DNA from: Streptomyces sp. HD
GTDB lineage: Bacteria > Actinomycetota > Actinomycetes > Streptomycetales > Streptomycetaceae
Length of the DNA: 64,000 bases
Reading direction: 5' to 3'
NCBI RefSeq assembly: GCF_028369295.1
Contig: NZ_JAQMYP010000024.1
Coordinates: 1-64,000 of the forward strand
Shown: piece by piece, positions 25,045 through 33,537 of the stretch
How positions within the stretch are numbered: position 1 is the first letter of the stretch
Layout: the number at the start of each line of letters is the position of its first letter
The notes under the pieces: generated by a model
What the model saw: the letters and a program-made list of their open reading frames with translations, nothing else
What the model was told of the DNA's origin: nothing
Database searches by the model: none
Program-made: the position numbers and the translations under genes

Positions 25045-26226
25045 GTGTGCGCGCAGACGCAGGCACCTCCCCCCGCTTCCCGGCGCAGCGAGCTGGATGC
25101 GCTGCGGGTCTTCGTGGTCCTCGGGCTGGTCTTCTTCCACTCGGCTCTCGTCTTCTCGCCGGACGACGACTTCTACGTCAAGAACGCGGACACGACCGTC
25201 GCGGTGACCGTGCTGGCCGGCTTGGCGGTCGTGTGGGCGATGCCCGTGCTGTTCCTGGTCGCCGGGCTGGGCTCCCGGTACTCGATCCGCCGGCGCGGGC
25301 CCGCCCGGTTCACCCGGGAGCGGCTGCTGCGGCTGGGCGTTCCGCTGGTCTTCGCGACGCTCGTCCTGTGCCCGCTCCCCCAGTGGCTGCGGGTGCGGGC
25401 CGCCGACCCCGGCCACCACGAGTCGTACTGGCACTTCTGGCCGCGCTTCCTCACCGTCCGCCCGGACCCGGCCGACTTCCCCTTCGTCCTGGAGGGGGAG
25501 CACTTCGAGACCGGCCATCTGTGGTTCGTGGTGCTTCTGCTGACCTTCAGCCTGCTCCTCGCACCGGTCGCGGCGCCGCTCGCCGCGTGGGCCGAGCGCG
25601 TGGGGCGGACGGTGGAGCGGCGTCCGGCCCTGCTGCTCCTGCCCGTGCTGCCGCTCGCCGTGATCAACGCGTTCCTCGGCATGGAGGAGGGCTTCGCGGG
25701 CTGGAACCGCTGGGCCTACCTGGTGTTCTTCCTGTTCGGCCACGCCCTCGCCGACGACGGACGCGTCCGTGTCGCGCTGCGCCGACTCGCCGTGCCGGTG
25801 GGCGTGGCCGGGGTGGTGCTGTTCGCGGGGACCGCGCCCGGGTTCCTGTCCCTGGACGACCCGTTCACCGAGCGGAGCCCGCTCGCGCTGGTGACGCGGG
25901 CGGTGTTCGGGGCGGCGGGCTGGTGCTGGGTGGTGGCGATCCTCGGGCTGCTGGACCGGCCCCGCGAGGTCCGGGCGCCGTCGCGCGTGATGGTGTACCT
26001 CGGGATCGCCGCACTGCCGGTGTACGTGCTGCATCAACCGGTCGTGGTCGCCGTCGCGTACGGCGTGGTGGGCTGGTCGGCGCCGGTCGTGGTCAAGTAC
26101 GCGGTGATCGTGACCGGTTCGCTGGTGGTGATCCTCGCCCTGTACGAGTGCCTGGTGCGCAGAACGCGGCCGGCGCGGTTCCTGTTCGGTATGCGTCCGG
26201 CGCCGACGAAACCCATTTCATCGTGA
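25045..26226 (+). CDS. Acyltransferase 3-like integral membrane protein
   Basis: 393 residues with about ten membrane helices. The N-terminal segment ELDALRVFVVLGLVFFHSALVFS contains the FFH histidine that marks acyltransferase-3/OpgC-type proteins, with a conserved RxxRL loop (RFTRERLLRLGVPLVFATL). Such proteins add acetyl or other acyl groups to extracellular polymers or lipids. I start at the GTG at 25045 because the open frame further upstream runs through the alkB terminator hairpin. The ribosome site (GGGGCGGG) is weak. Acceptor unknown. Confidence 0.78.
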   Translation: MCAQTQAPPPASRRSELDALRVFVVLGLVFFHSALVFSPDDDFYVKNADTTVAVTVLAGLAVVWAMPVLFLVAGLGSRYSIRRRGPARFTRERLLRLGVPLVFATLVLCPLPQWLRVRAADPGHHESYWHFWPRFLTVRPDPADFPFVLEGEHFETGHLWFVVLLLTFSLLLAPVAAPLAAWAERVGRTVERRPALLLLPVLPLAVINAFLGMEEGFAGWNRWAYLVFFLFGHALADDGRVRVALRRLAVPVGVAGVVLFAGTAPGFLSLDDPFTERSPLALVTRAVFGAAGWCWVVAILGLLDRPREVRAPSRVMVYLGIAALPVYVLHQPVVVAVAYGVVGWSAPVVVKYAVIVTGSLVVILALYECLVRRTRPARFLFGMRPAPTKPISS

Positions 26227-26275
26227 TCTGCTTTGCTGTCTGCGTCGGGCACGGACCTCACCAAGCGGGGCGATC

Positions 26276-27022
26276 ATGCGGGCAGATGTGCAGCAAGTCG
26301 CGGACGGCACCTACCTGGTGCACGGCAGCAACACCAACTGGGTGATTCTCACCGACGGGGACGCGGTCACCCTGATCGACACCGGCTACCCCGGGGACCG
26401 GGCCAGGCTGCTCGCCTCGCTCACGGAGGTGGGGAGTGCGCCGGAGGCGGTCAGGGCCGTACTGATCACCCACGCGCACACCGACCATCTGGGCAACGCC
26501 GAGTATCTGCGTGCCATCTACGGCACGCCCGTATACCTCCACGAGGCCGAAGTGCCCCACGCCCGCCGGGAGTTCCTGCACCAGGTCGACGTCGGCACCG
26601 TCCTGAAGAACGGCTGGCGGCCGGGCGTGCTGCCCTGGGCCGTGCACGCCATCCGCTCCGGCGGCACCGCTCACGTGCCGGTCACCTCCCCCGAGCCGTT
26701 CCCGTCGGCGGGCCCGCTGGACCTGCCCGGCCGACCGGTCCCGGTGCACACGCCGGGCCACACCGACGGCCACTGCGCCTACCACCTGCCCGACGCCGGA
26801 GTGGTGATCGCCGGGGACGCCCTGGTCAGCGGGCACCCCACCTCGCGGATCAAGGGGCCGCAGCTGCTGCCGGACATGTTCCAGCACGAAAAGGCCCGCG
26901 CCGTGGCCTCGCTGGACATCTTCGAAGGACTCAAGGGCGACCTGCTGCTGCCCGGGCACGGACCCCTGCACCGCGGTTCGGTGCGCGAAGCAGCCCTTCA
27001 GGCCCGGGAACGCGCGCTCTAA
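26276..27022 (+). CDS. Metallo-beta-lactamase-fold hydrolase
   Basis: 248-residue soluble hydrolase of the MBL superfamily. The metal-binding motif HAHTDHLG occupies residues 66-73, with the further ligands His in TPGHTDGH, Asp in IAGDAL and His in LPGHGPL. It resembles glyoxalase-II-like or lactonase-like members; the substrate is not evident. The start ATG has GGGGCG upstream (weak). The DUF4032 gene starts 40 bp later on the same strand and may be cotranscribed. Confidence 0.87.
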   Translation: MRADVQQVADGTYLVHGSNTNWVILTDGDAVTLIDTGYPGDRARLLASLTEVGSAPEAVRAVLITHAHTDHLGNAEYLRAIYGTPVYLHEAEVPHARREFLHQVDVGTVLKNGWRPGVLPWAVHAIRSGGTAHVPVTSPEPFPSAGPLDLPGRPVPVHTPGHTDGHCAYHLPDAGVVIAGDALVSGHPTSRIKGPQLLPDMFQHEKARAVASLDIFEGLKGDLLLPGHGPLHRGSVREAALQARERAL

Positions 27023-27062
27023 GGTGAGGTGACGATCACCGCGAGGCGAGGACGAACGGCCC

Positions 27063-28298
27063 ATGGCACTGCAGATCAGCGCGACGAATCCGGAGCACCC
27101 CGCGCTCCTGCTGGAACTGCCCTGGCAGCTGCCCCTGGAGCAGTGGCCGGAGGAGGTCCTGGTCCCCCTGCCGCGCGGTATCTCCCGCCACATCGTGCGC
27201 TACGCCCGGGCCGGCGACGAGGTGATCGCCGTCAAGGAGCTCGCCCAGCGCCCGGCGTTGCGCGAGTACGAGCTGCTGCGCGACCTGGACCGGCTCGGCA
27301 TCCCCGCGGTGGACCCGCTGGCGGTGGTCACCGGCCGCACCGACGCAGCCGGCGGCCCGCTGGAGTCGGTACTGGTCACCCGGCATCTGCGGGGCTCGCA
27401 GCCGTACCGCTCGATGTTCGAGACGACCATGCGCCCGGCGACCATGCACCGCCTGATGGACGCGCTGGCCGTGCTGCTGGTCCGCCTCCACCTCGCCGGG
27501 TTCGCGTGGGGCGACTGCTCGCTGTCCAACACGCTGTTCCGGCGAGACGCGGGCGCCTTCGCCGCGTATCTGGTGGACGCCGAGACCGGCGACCTGCACC
27601 CGCGGCTCAGCGCCGGGCAGCGCGACTACGATCTGGAGCTCGCCCGGGTCAACATCAGCGGCGAGCTGCTGGACCTGGAGGCGTCCGGGGCGCTGCACCC
27701 CTCGGTGGACCCGATCGAGTTCGGCACCCAGATCTGCGCCCGCTACCAGGGCCTGTGGGAGGAACTGACCCGCACCTCGGTGTACCCGGCGGGCAAGTAC
27801 CACTACATAGAGCGCCGGATACGCCGACTGAACGAGCTCGGTTTCGACGTGGCCGAGATGCAGATCGAGCACGCGGCGAACGGCGACACGGTCACCTTCG
27901 TGCCCAAGGTCGTGGACGCCGGTCACCACCAGCGGCAACTGCTGCGTCTGACGGGCCTGGACACCGAGGAGAACCAGGCCCGCAGGCTGCTGAACGACCT
28001 GGAGAGCTGGATGGCCACCCAGGACGACTACGCCCCGGGCGACCCGCTCGGCGCCCGCCCCGAGGTGCTAGCCCACCGCTGGGTGCGCGACGTCTTCCGC
28101 CCCACCGTACGGGCCGTACCGCTGGAGCTGCGCGGTTCGGTGGACCCGGCCGAGATCTACCACGAGCTGCTCGAACACCGCTGGTACCTGTCCGAGCGGG
28201 CGCAGCACGACATCGACCTGGACACGGTGGTCGCGGACTACATCGAGAACATCCTGCCCAAGGCCCGCGAGACGCTGCAGCCCACCACGTCCGACTGA
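27063..28298 (+). CDS. DUF4032 protein with kinase-like (LPS-kinase) fold
   Basis: 411 residues. The N-terminal half has kinase-like features: IAVKELAQRPALREYELLRDL (putative ATP-binding Lys and Glu), FAWGDCSLSNTLFRRD (catalytic loop with Asp and Asn in the right spacing) and YLVDAETGD as the DFG counterpart. This resembles WaaP/Kdo-kinase-like proteins. The second half is the DUF4032 domain of unknown function. The catalytic residues look intact, so it is probably an active small-molecule or sugar kinase (inference). Its stop codon touches the long inverted-repeat element at 28298. Confidence 0.82.
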   Translation: MALQISATNPEHPALLLELPWQLPLEQWPEEVLVPLPRGISRHIVRYARAGDEVIAVKELAQRPALREYELLRDLDRLGIPAVDPLAVVTGRTDAAGGPLESVLVTRHLRGSQPYRSMFETTMRPATMHRLMDALAVLLVRLHLAGFAWGDCSLSNTLFRRDAGAFAAYLVDAETGDLHPRLSAGQRDYDLELARVNISGELLDLEASGALHPSVDPIEFGTQICARYQGLWEELTRTSVYPAGKYHYIERRIRRLNELGFDVAEMQIEHAANGDTVTFVPKVVDAGHHQRQLLRLTGLDTEENQARRLLNDLESWMATQDDYAPGDPLGARPEVLAHRWVRDVFRPTVRAVPLELRGSVDPAEIYHELLEHRWYLSERAQHDIDLDTVVADYIENILPKARETLQPTTSD

Positions 28299-28586
28299 GA
28301 GCCTGTGAAGAAGCCCCCGTCGTCCGCCCGGAGGGCGGGCGCCGCGGTGTCGTGGGGGTACCTCCCGCCCGAGCCGTGCGAAGCGCGGTTCGAGGGTGGG
28401 GGAGCGTGCGATCGCAAGGCGCCGGAGTCGCCCTCGATGGGGGTGCCCTCGCCCGAGCCGTGCGAAGCGCGGTTCGCGCGTGGGGGAGGAGCCACGTGGG
28501 CGGTTCGGCGACGCGGCTGGGGGTCCCCCTCTCGGGGAGTGCGTGCCAGACGCCGCGGCGCAGGCGGGGGCTTCTTCACAGGCTCT
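28298..28586. repeat. Long inverted-repeat element with nested repeats (copy 2)
   Basis: Arms 28298-28319 (AGAGCCTGTGAAGAAG...) and 28565-28586 are perfectly complementary over 22 bp. They match the arms of 20626-20689 except for two positions changed in both arms together. The inner borders (CGTCGTCCGCCCG and CGCAGGCGG) also match the short copy, so the long one equals the short one plus about 225 bp of inserted sequence. It fills the gap between two convergent genes. No open frame within it looks coding. Confidence 0.8.
28353..28539. repeat. Nested direct repeats inside the long inverted-repeat element
   Basis: Two units with the core CCCGAGCCGTGCGAAGCGCG and TGGGGG at each end (28353-28404 and 28438-28488) recur at 85-bp spacing, followed by a shortened third unit (28518-28539) that keeps only the TGGGGGT...GGGGAG ends. 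Each unit can fold into a hairpin (GAGCCG/CGGTTC). This is the style of Streptomyces short dispersed repeats. Confidence 0.65.
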
Positions 28587-28589
28587 GGC

Positions 28590-29471
28590 TCACTGGTGCG
28601 GCACCACGGCCACCGGGCAGGGCGCGTGGTGCAGGACGCCGTGGGCCACCGAACCGATCCGGGCGCCCACGGCCGTACGGCGGGCCCGGCGTCCGACGAC
28701 CATCAGCTGGGCCCGGTCGGCGACCGACAGCAGCACCTGCCCGGCGCTGCCCATCTCGACGTGCTCCACGACATGGACGTCCGGGAACCGTTCCCGCCAT
28801 GGTTGCAGCGCCTCGCCCAGCGCCTTCTTCTCGAACGGCTCCAGTCCCCCGGCGTCATCGAGGAGCTTCAGGGAGGTCGGGCTGTAGGCGAACAGCGGCG
28901 GCAGCGTCCAGGCCCGCACGGCACGCACGGTCGCGCCGCGGGCCGCGGCCGTCTCGAACGCGAGGCGCAGCGCGGCGGCGCTGTCGTCCGGGTCGCCCTG
29001 CTGGCCGACGACGATCTCGCGTCCGGCGGCCTCGGCGGACGGCTGGTCCCCGGCGCGTACGAGGACGACGGGCCGGGTGGCCCCGGCGATGACCTGCTGT
29101 CCGACGGAGCCCAGCAGGAACCCGACGACCGCGGCGTGGCCCCGTGATCCCAGCACCAGCAGCTCGGCGTCCGCCGCCGCGTCGACCAGCGAGTCGGCGG
29201 GCCCGCCGTCGAGGACGTCGGTGGTGACCTCCAGCCCGGCATGCCGCTCGGTGACGGAGCGGGCGCCCTGCGCGAGCCCGTCTCGCACCCACTGGGCCTG
29301 GGTGTCGGCGTCCTTGGCGTATCCCGCGTCGATCGCCTCGTGCGGCTGGAACCGCCAGGCGTGCACCACCCGCAGGGCGAGCCCCCGGCGAACCGCCTCC
29401 CGGGCGGCCCAGGCCAGCGCGGCGAGGCTCTCCTCCGAGCCGTCCACCCCTGCCGTGATCGAACGCGTCAT
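28590..29471 (-). CDS. Universal stress protein, tandem USP domains
   Basis: 293 residues with two USP domains. Domain 1 (residues about 1-145) has the nucleotide-binding pattern LGSRGHAAVVGFLLGSVGQQV; domain 2 (about 155-293) has VVGRRARRTAVGARIGSVAHGVLHH. Tandem USPs of this type bind ATP and are induced in stress or hypoxia in actinobacteria. The start ATG precedes MTRSITAGVDGSEES, the usual opening strand. Convergent with the DUF4032 gene and only three bases from the inverted-repeat element. Confidence 0.9.
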   Translation of the reverse strand: MTRSITAGVDGSEESLAALAWAAREAVRRGLALRVVHAWRFQPHEAIDAGYAKDADTQAQWVRDGLAQGARSVTERHAGLEVTTDVLDGGPADSLVDAAADAELLVLGSRGHAAVVGFLLGSVGQQVIAGATRPVVLVRAGDQPSAEAAGREIVVGQQGDPDDSAAALRLAFETAAARGATVRAVRAWTLPPLFAYSPTSLKLLDDAGGLEPFEKKALGEALQPWRERFPDVHVVEHVEMGSAGQVLLSVADRAQLMVVGRRARRTAVGARIGSVAHGVLHHAPCPVAVVPHQ

Positions 29472-29532
29472 TCCGGCTGCCCCCTCGTGCGGTGGTCATG
29501 TCGTCGGCTCCAGTCTTCACTACCCTGCGGGC

Positions 29533-29889
29533 ATGGCACTGGAGTGGGAGCAAGTGGTGGTGGACGCGGCCGATCCGGTGGCCCTCGGCCGCTGGTGGGC
29601 CGAGGCTCTGGGCTGGGTCGTGGTGGGCGATGCGCCCGACGAGTTCGAGATCCGGCCCGAGAAGGAGCGGCTGCCGGGCCTGCTCTTCGCACCGGTACCG
29701 GAGGGCAAGACCGTCAAGAACCGCCTCCACCTCGACTTCCGGCCCGACGATCAGGAGGCTGAGGTCGCCCGCCTCCTCGCCCTCGGCGCGCGCCCCGCGG
29801 ACGTCGGGCAGAGCGGCGAGGAGTCATGGGTCACCCTGGCGGACCCCGAGGGCAACGAGTTCTGCGTGCTCGCCCCGCGGCGCCGCTGA
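29533..29889 (+). CDS. VOC/glyoxalase-like domain protein
   Basis: 118 residues forming one VOC module: MALEWEQVVVDAADPVALGRWWAEALGWVVV at the start and VTLADPEGNEFCVLAPR at the end, the paired beta-alpha-beta motifs of the glyoxalase/bleomycin-resistance fold. The metal-binding residues are not obvious, so the catalytic role is uncertain. I chose this ATG because the VOC fold begins there; the longer open frame runs antisense through the USP gene. Confidence 0.82.
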   Translation: MALEWEQVVVDAADPVALGRWWAEALGWVVVGDAPDEFEIRPEKERLPGLLFAPVPEGKTVKNRLHLDFRPDDQEAEVARLLALGARPADVGQSGEESWVTLADPEGNEFCVLAPRRR

Positions 29890-30022
29890 GCACTGCCGCC
29901 TCCCGCATACCCGAGCGAAGCGGGCGGATCGAACATACGATGGGGCCGAGTCGACGCGGCGCCGATGCCATCCGGACACCTTCGCCGCGCCGAGAACGCG
30001 AACTCTCGGGGTGGGGAGACGT

Positions 30023-31699
30023 ATGGCACAGGCCGCCGACGCAGCGCGGACCGTCATCCTGACCGTGGACGACGACCCGGGAGTGTCCCGGGCGGTCGCC
30101 CGTGACCTGCGGCGACGCTACGGCCAGTCGCACCGGATCGTGCGCGCGGAGTCCGGTGAGTCCGCGTTGCAGGCGCTGCGCGAGCTGAAGCTGCGCGGCG
30201 ATCTCGTCGCCGTGATCCTGGCCGATTACCGCATGCCGCAGATGAACGGCATCGAGTTCCTCGAACAGGCCCTGGACGTGTACCCCGGCGCGCGGCGGGT
30301 GCTGCTGACCGCGTACGCGGACACCAGCGCGGCGATCGACGCGATCAACGTCGTGGACCTCGATCACTATCTGCTCAAGCCGTGGGACCCGCCGGAGGAG
30401 AAGCTCTATCCGGTCCTGGACGACCTGCTGGAGGCGTGGCGGCGCAGCGACTACCGGCCGGTGCCCAGCACCAAGGTGGTCGGACACCGCTGGTCGGCGC
30501 GCTCCTCGGAGGTGCGGGAGTTCCTGGCCCGCAACCAGGTGCCGTACCGCTGGTACTCGGCCGACGAGCCCGAGGGGCAGCGGCTGCTGGCCGCCGCGGA
30601 GCAGGACGGTCAGCGGCTGCCGCTGGTGGTCACCCCGGACGGGACGCCCCTGGTGGCACCCGAGGCTCCCGAGCTGGCCGCGAGGGTGGGGCTGGCGACG
30701 ACACCGACGGCCGACTTCTACGACCTGGTCGTCATCGGCGGCGGACCCGCCGGGCTCGGCGCGGCCGTGTACGGGGCGTCGGAGGGGCTGCGGACCGTGC
30801 TCGTGGAGCGGTCGGCGACCGGCGGACAGGCCGGGCAGAGCTCCCGGATCGAGAACTACCTCGGCTTCCCGGACGGTGTCTCGGGCGCCCAGCTCACCGA
30901 CCGGGCCCGGCGGCAGGCGGCGAGGTTCGGCGCCGAGATCCTCACCGCGCGCGAGGTCACGGGACTGGAGGTCAGCGGCGCCGCCCGGATCGTACGGTTC
31001 TCGGACGGCTCCGCGGTCGCCGCGCACAGCGTGATCCTGGCGACCGGCGTGTCGTACCGGCAACTGCAGGCGCCCGGCTGTGACGACCTGACCGGCTGCG
31101 GGGTGTACTACGGGTCGGCCCTGACGGAGGCCCCGGCCTGTCAGGGCCAGGACGTGTACATCGTCGGCGGCGCCAACTCCGCCGGGCAGGCGGCGATGTA
31201 TCTGTCCCGGGGCGCGAAGTCGGTGACGCTGCTGGTGCGCGGGGAGTCGCTGTCGGCGTCCATGTCGCACTACCTGATCCAGCAGATCGAGGAGGCGCCG
31301 AACATCTCGGTGCGCGCCCGCACGGTGGTCGAGTCCGCGCACGGCTCCGGTCATCTGGAGCAGCTGACGCTGCGCGACGTGGACAGCGGGCGGACCGAAG
31401 AGGTCGACGCGCAGTGGATGTTCGTGTTCATCGGCGCGGCCCCGCTGACCGACTGGCTGGACGAGACGGTGCTGCGGGACGAGCGCGGGTTCATCCTGGC
31501 CGGGCCCGACCTGACCGCCGACGGACGGCCGCCGTCCGGCTGGGAGCTGGACCGGCCGCCGTACCACCTGGAGACCAATGTGCCCGGTGTGTTCGTGGCG
31601 GGCGACGCGCGCGCCGAGTCCGCCAAGCGGGTCGCGTCCGCCGTCGGAGAGGGAGCCATGGCCGTGATGCTCGTCCACCGTTATCTGGAGCAGTCATGA
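30023..31699 (+). CDS. Receiver domain fused to a thioredoxin-reductase-like flavoprotein
   Basis: 558 residues in three parts. Residues about 10-130 are a receiver domain with phosphoacceptor Asp68 (LADYRMPQMNG) and Lys119 (LLKPWDPP). Residues about 150-225 look like a glutaredoxin/thioredoxin-fold linker without CxxC. Residues about 230-558 are a TrxB-like FAD/NADPH module (VVIGGGPAGLGAAVYGASEGL; YIVGGANSAGQAAMYLSRGA; VFVAGDAR). At the TrxB active-site position CATC the sequence reads YGSA, so no redox dithiol is present. GGGGAG precedes the ATG. The stop overlaps the next gene's ATG (ATGA). It probably couples phosphorylation to an NADPH/FAD redox output (inference). Confidence 0.88.
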   Translation: MAQAADAARTVILTVDDDPGVSRAVARDLRRRYGQSHRIVRAESGESALQALRELKLRGDLVAVILADYRMPQMNGIEFLEQALDVYPGARRVLLTAYADTSAAIDAINVVDLDHYLLKPWDPPEEKLYPVLDDLLEAWRRSDYRPVPSTKVVGHRWSARSSEVREFLARNQVPYRWYSADEPEGQRLLAAAEQDGQRLPLVVTPDGTPLVAPEAPELAARVGLATTPTADFYDLVVIGGGPAGLGAAVYGASEGLRTVLVERSATGGQAGQSSRIENYLGFPDGVSGAQLTDRARRQAARFGAEILTAREVTGLEVSGAARIVRFSDGSAVAAHSVILATGVSYRQLQAPGCDDLTGCGVYYGSALTEAPACQGQDVYIVGGANSAGQAAMYLSRGAKSVTLLVRGESLSASMSHYLIQQIEEAPNISVRARTVVESAHGSGHLEQLTLRDVDSGRTEEVDAQWMFVFIGAAPLTDWLDETVLRDERGFILAGPDLTADGRPPSGWELDRPPYHLETNVPGVFVAGDARAESAKRVASAVGEGAMAVMLVHRYLEQS

Positions 31700-33135
31700 G
31701 CGGACGGTTGATGCCGTGCGAGCCCGCGGAGATCGGCTCGCTGTTCCTGTTCGAGAAGCTCTCCTCCGAGCAGCTGGGCCGGCTGTGCAGCGAGGGGCGG
31801 GTGGAGAAGTTCGAGCCCGGGCCCGTGTACACCGAGGGCGACCCGGCCACCTGCTTCTATGTGATGGTCGAGGGCACCGTCGTACTGTCCCGGCGGGTCG
31901 GCGGGGACGACGTGGAGGTCAACCGCACCTCCCAGCGCGGGGTGTACTCGGGGGCCTGGCAGGCCTATCTCGGGGACCGGGTGCCGCAGGTCTACAACAG
32001 CTCGATGAGGGTCACGGAGCCGACGCGGTTCTTCGTACTGCCCGCCGAGACCTTCGCGTCCGTGATCCAAGAGTGGTTCCCGATGGCCCTGCATCTGCTG
32101 GAGGGCCTCTTCTTCGGCCAGAAGAGCACCCAGCTGGCCATCAATCAGCATGAACGGCTGCTGGCGCTCGGCTCGTTGTCCGCCGGTCTCACCCACGAGC
32201 TCAACAACCCCGCCGCCGCGGCCGTACGGGCGACCTCGACACTGCGCGAGCGGGTCGGCAAGATGCGGCACAAGCTGGCCGTCATCGCGCAGGGGTCCTA
32301 CTCCCCCGAGGTCATGGCGAACCTCATCGACATCCAGGAACGCACCGCCGAACGTGTCGCCAAGGCGCCCACACTGAGTCCGCTGGAGGCCTCCGACCGG
32401 GAGGACGCGGTCACCGACTGGCTCGACGACCACGACATCCCCGACGGCTGGCGGATCGCGCCCACCTTCGTCCAGGCCGGGCTCGACGTGGACTGGCTGG
32501 ACCAGGTCGCGACGACCGTGGACGAGGAGATCCTGACGAACGCGATCGGGTGGCTCAACTACACCGTCGAGACCGAGCTGTTGATGGACGAGATCAACGA
32601 CTCGACCACCCGCATCTCGCATCTCGTCGACGCCGCGAAGCAGTACTCCCAGCTGGACCGCGCGCCGTTCCAGAACGCCGACGTCCACGAACTCCTCGAC
32701 AGCACCCTCATGATGCTGTCGGGCAAGATCGGCCCGCAGATCAAGGTCGTCAAGGAGTACGACCGTACGCTGCCGAAGATCCCGGCGTACCCGGCGGAGC
32801 TCAACCAGGTCTGGACGAACCTGATCGACAACGCGGTATCCGCGATCAGAAGCGCGGGCGGCGAGGGGACGTTGACGGTGCGGACGGCGCCGGAGCACGA
32901 CCGGCTGCTGGTCGAGTTCCGGGACACCGGGGTCGGTATCCCGCCGGAGAACCGGGGGCGGATCTTCGATCCCTTCTTCACGACCAAACCCGTGGGCGAG
33001 GGCACCGGACTCGGCCTCGACATCTCCTGGCGGATCGTGGTCAACAAGCACCACGGCACCATCCAGGTGGAGTCGGAGCCGGGTGACACCCGGTTCCAGG
33101 TGCTGCTTCCGCTCACGTCCGAGGAGGCTTCATGA
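31696..33135 (+). CDS. Cyclic-nucleotide-binding sensor histidine kinase
   Basis: 479 residues. Residues about 15-130 are a cNMP-binding beta-roll (LFLFEKLSSEQLGRL; PVYTEGDPATCFYVMVEGTVVL). A dimerisation/phosphoacceptor region follows with His167 in LGSLSAGLTHELNNPAAAAV. A long helical insert leads to the ATPase domain with N-box LIDNAVSAIR, G1 DTGVGIPPE and G2 GEGTGLGLDIS. No membrane helices, so it is cytosolic. It starts within the stop of the receiver/TrxR gene and ends overlapping the zinc-finger gene, so it is the obvious kinase for that receiver domain. Confidence 0.88.
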   Translation: MSGRLMPCEPAEIGSLFLFEKLSSEQLGRLCSEGRVEKFEPGPVYTEGDPATCFYVMVEGTVVLSRRVGGDDVEVNRTSQRGVYSGAWQAYLGDRVPQVYNSSMRVTEPTRFFVLPAETFASVIQEWFPMALHLLEGLFFGQKSTQLAINQHERLLALGSLSAGLTHELNNPAAAAVRATSTLRERVGKMRHKLAVIAQGSYSPEVMANLIDIQERTAERVAKAPTLSPLEASDREDAVTDWLDDHDIPDGWRIAPTFVQAGLDVDWLDQVATTVDEEILTNAIGWLNYTVETELLMDEINDSTTRISHLVDAAKQYSQLDRAPFQNADVHELLDSTLMMLSGKIGPQIKVVKEYDRTLPKIPAYPAELNQVWTNLIDNAVSAIRSAGGEGTLTVRTAPEHDRLLVEFRDTGVGIPPENRGRIFDPFFTTKPVGEGTGLGLDISWRIVVNKHHGTIQVESEPGDTRFQVLLPLTSEEAS

Positions 33136-33485
33136 GCAGCGTCAACGGCATCGACGCCGGTGTGCCGCCGAGTGGCAGCGGGTGTGTGGAGTGCGACGAG
33201 GCCGGCGGATGGTGGTTCCATCTGCGGCGGTGTGCGCAGTGCGGACATGTGGGGTGCTGTGACAGTTCGCCCGCGAAGCACGCCACCGCGCATTTCCGGG
33301 AGACCGGGCATCCGTTGGTGCAGAGCTTCGAGCCGGGCGAGATGTGGTTCTGGGACTACGGCTCGAATGAACTGTTCGAGTCGGGGCCCGATTTGGCGCC
33401 TCCGGCGAGTCATCCCGCGGATCAGCCCGCGCCGGGGCCCGCTGGGCGGGTACCGGACGACTGGGCGAAGACGTTGCGTGCCTGA
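33132..33485 (+). CDS. UBP-type zinc-finger protein
   Basis: 117 residues. The N-terminal two-thirds is a ZnF-UBP domain: Cys18, Cys21, Cys34, Cys37, Cys42/43 and His50, His54, His60 (CVECDEAGGWWFHLRRCAQCGHVGCCDSSPAKHATAHFRETGHPLVQSF). In eukaryotes this fold binds the ubiquitin C-terminal Gly-Gly; bacteria lack ubiquitin, so the ligand here is unknown. The tail is Pro/Ala-rich. Its ATG overlaps the kinase stop (ATGA), making it the third member of a tightly coupled operon. Note that the next gene has its own promoter immediately downstream. Confidence 0.87.
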   Translation: MSSVNGIDAGVPPSGSGCVECDEAGGWWFHLRRCAQCGHVGCCDSSPAKHATAHFRETGHPLVQSFEPGEMWFWDYGSNELFESGPDLAPPASHPADQPAPGPAGRVPDDWAKTLRA

Positions 33486-33509
33486 CGGCTCGAACGGGGC
33501 CAGAGGCGC

Positions 33510-33531
33510 TGTCAGTGGCAAGTGACAGGAT
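33510..33531 (+). promoter_or_regulatory. RecA-NDp (PafBC-type, DNA-damage) promoter with leaderless start
   Basis: TGTCAGTGGC (33510-33519), six bases, then CAGGAT (33526-33531). The LexA-independent DNA-damage promoter known in mycobacteria and streptomycetes is TTGTCAGTGGC-N6-TAGGGT; the upstream element here is identical except for its first base. Transcription starting seven bases after the -10 would begin on the G of the GTG start codon at 33538, giving a leaderless message. Confidence 0.6.
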
Positions 33532-33537
33532 GTCTCC

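Noticed and set aside
28353..28488. CRISPR-like array
   Set aside because: Only two full units of about 51 bp with a single 33-bp gap, inside an inverted-repeat element, and no cas genes.
28305..29147. Open frame through the long hairpin element and antisense to the USP gene
   Set aside because: It begins within an inverted repeat, is rich in Arg/Gly/Pro, and the opposite strand encodes a clear tandem USP protein.
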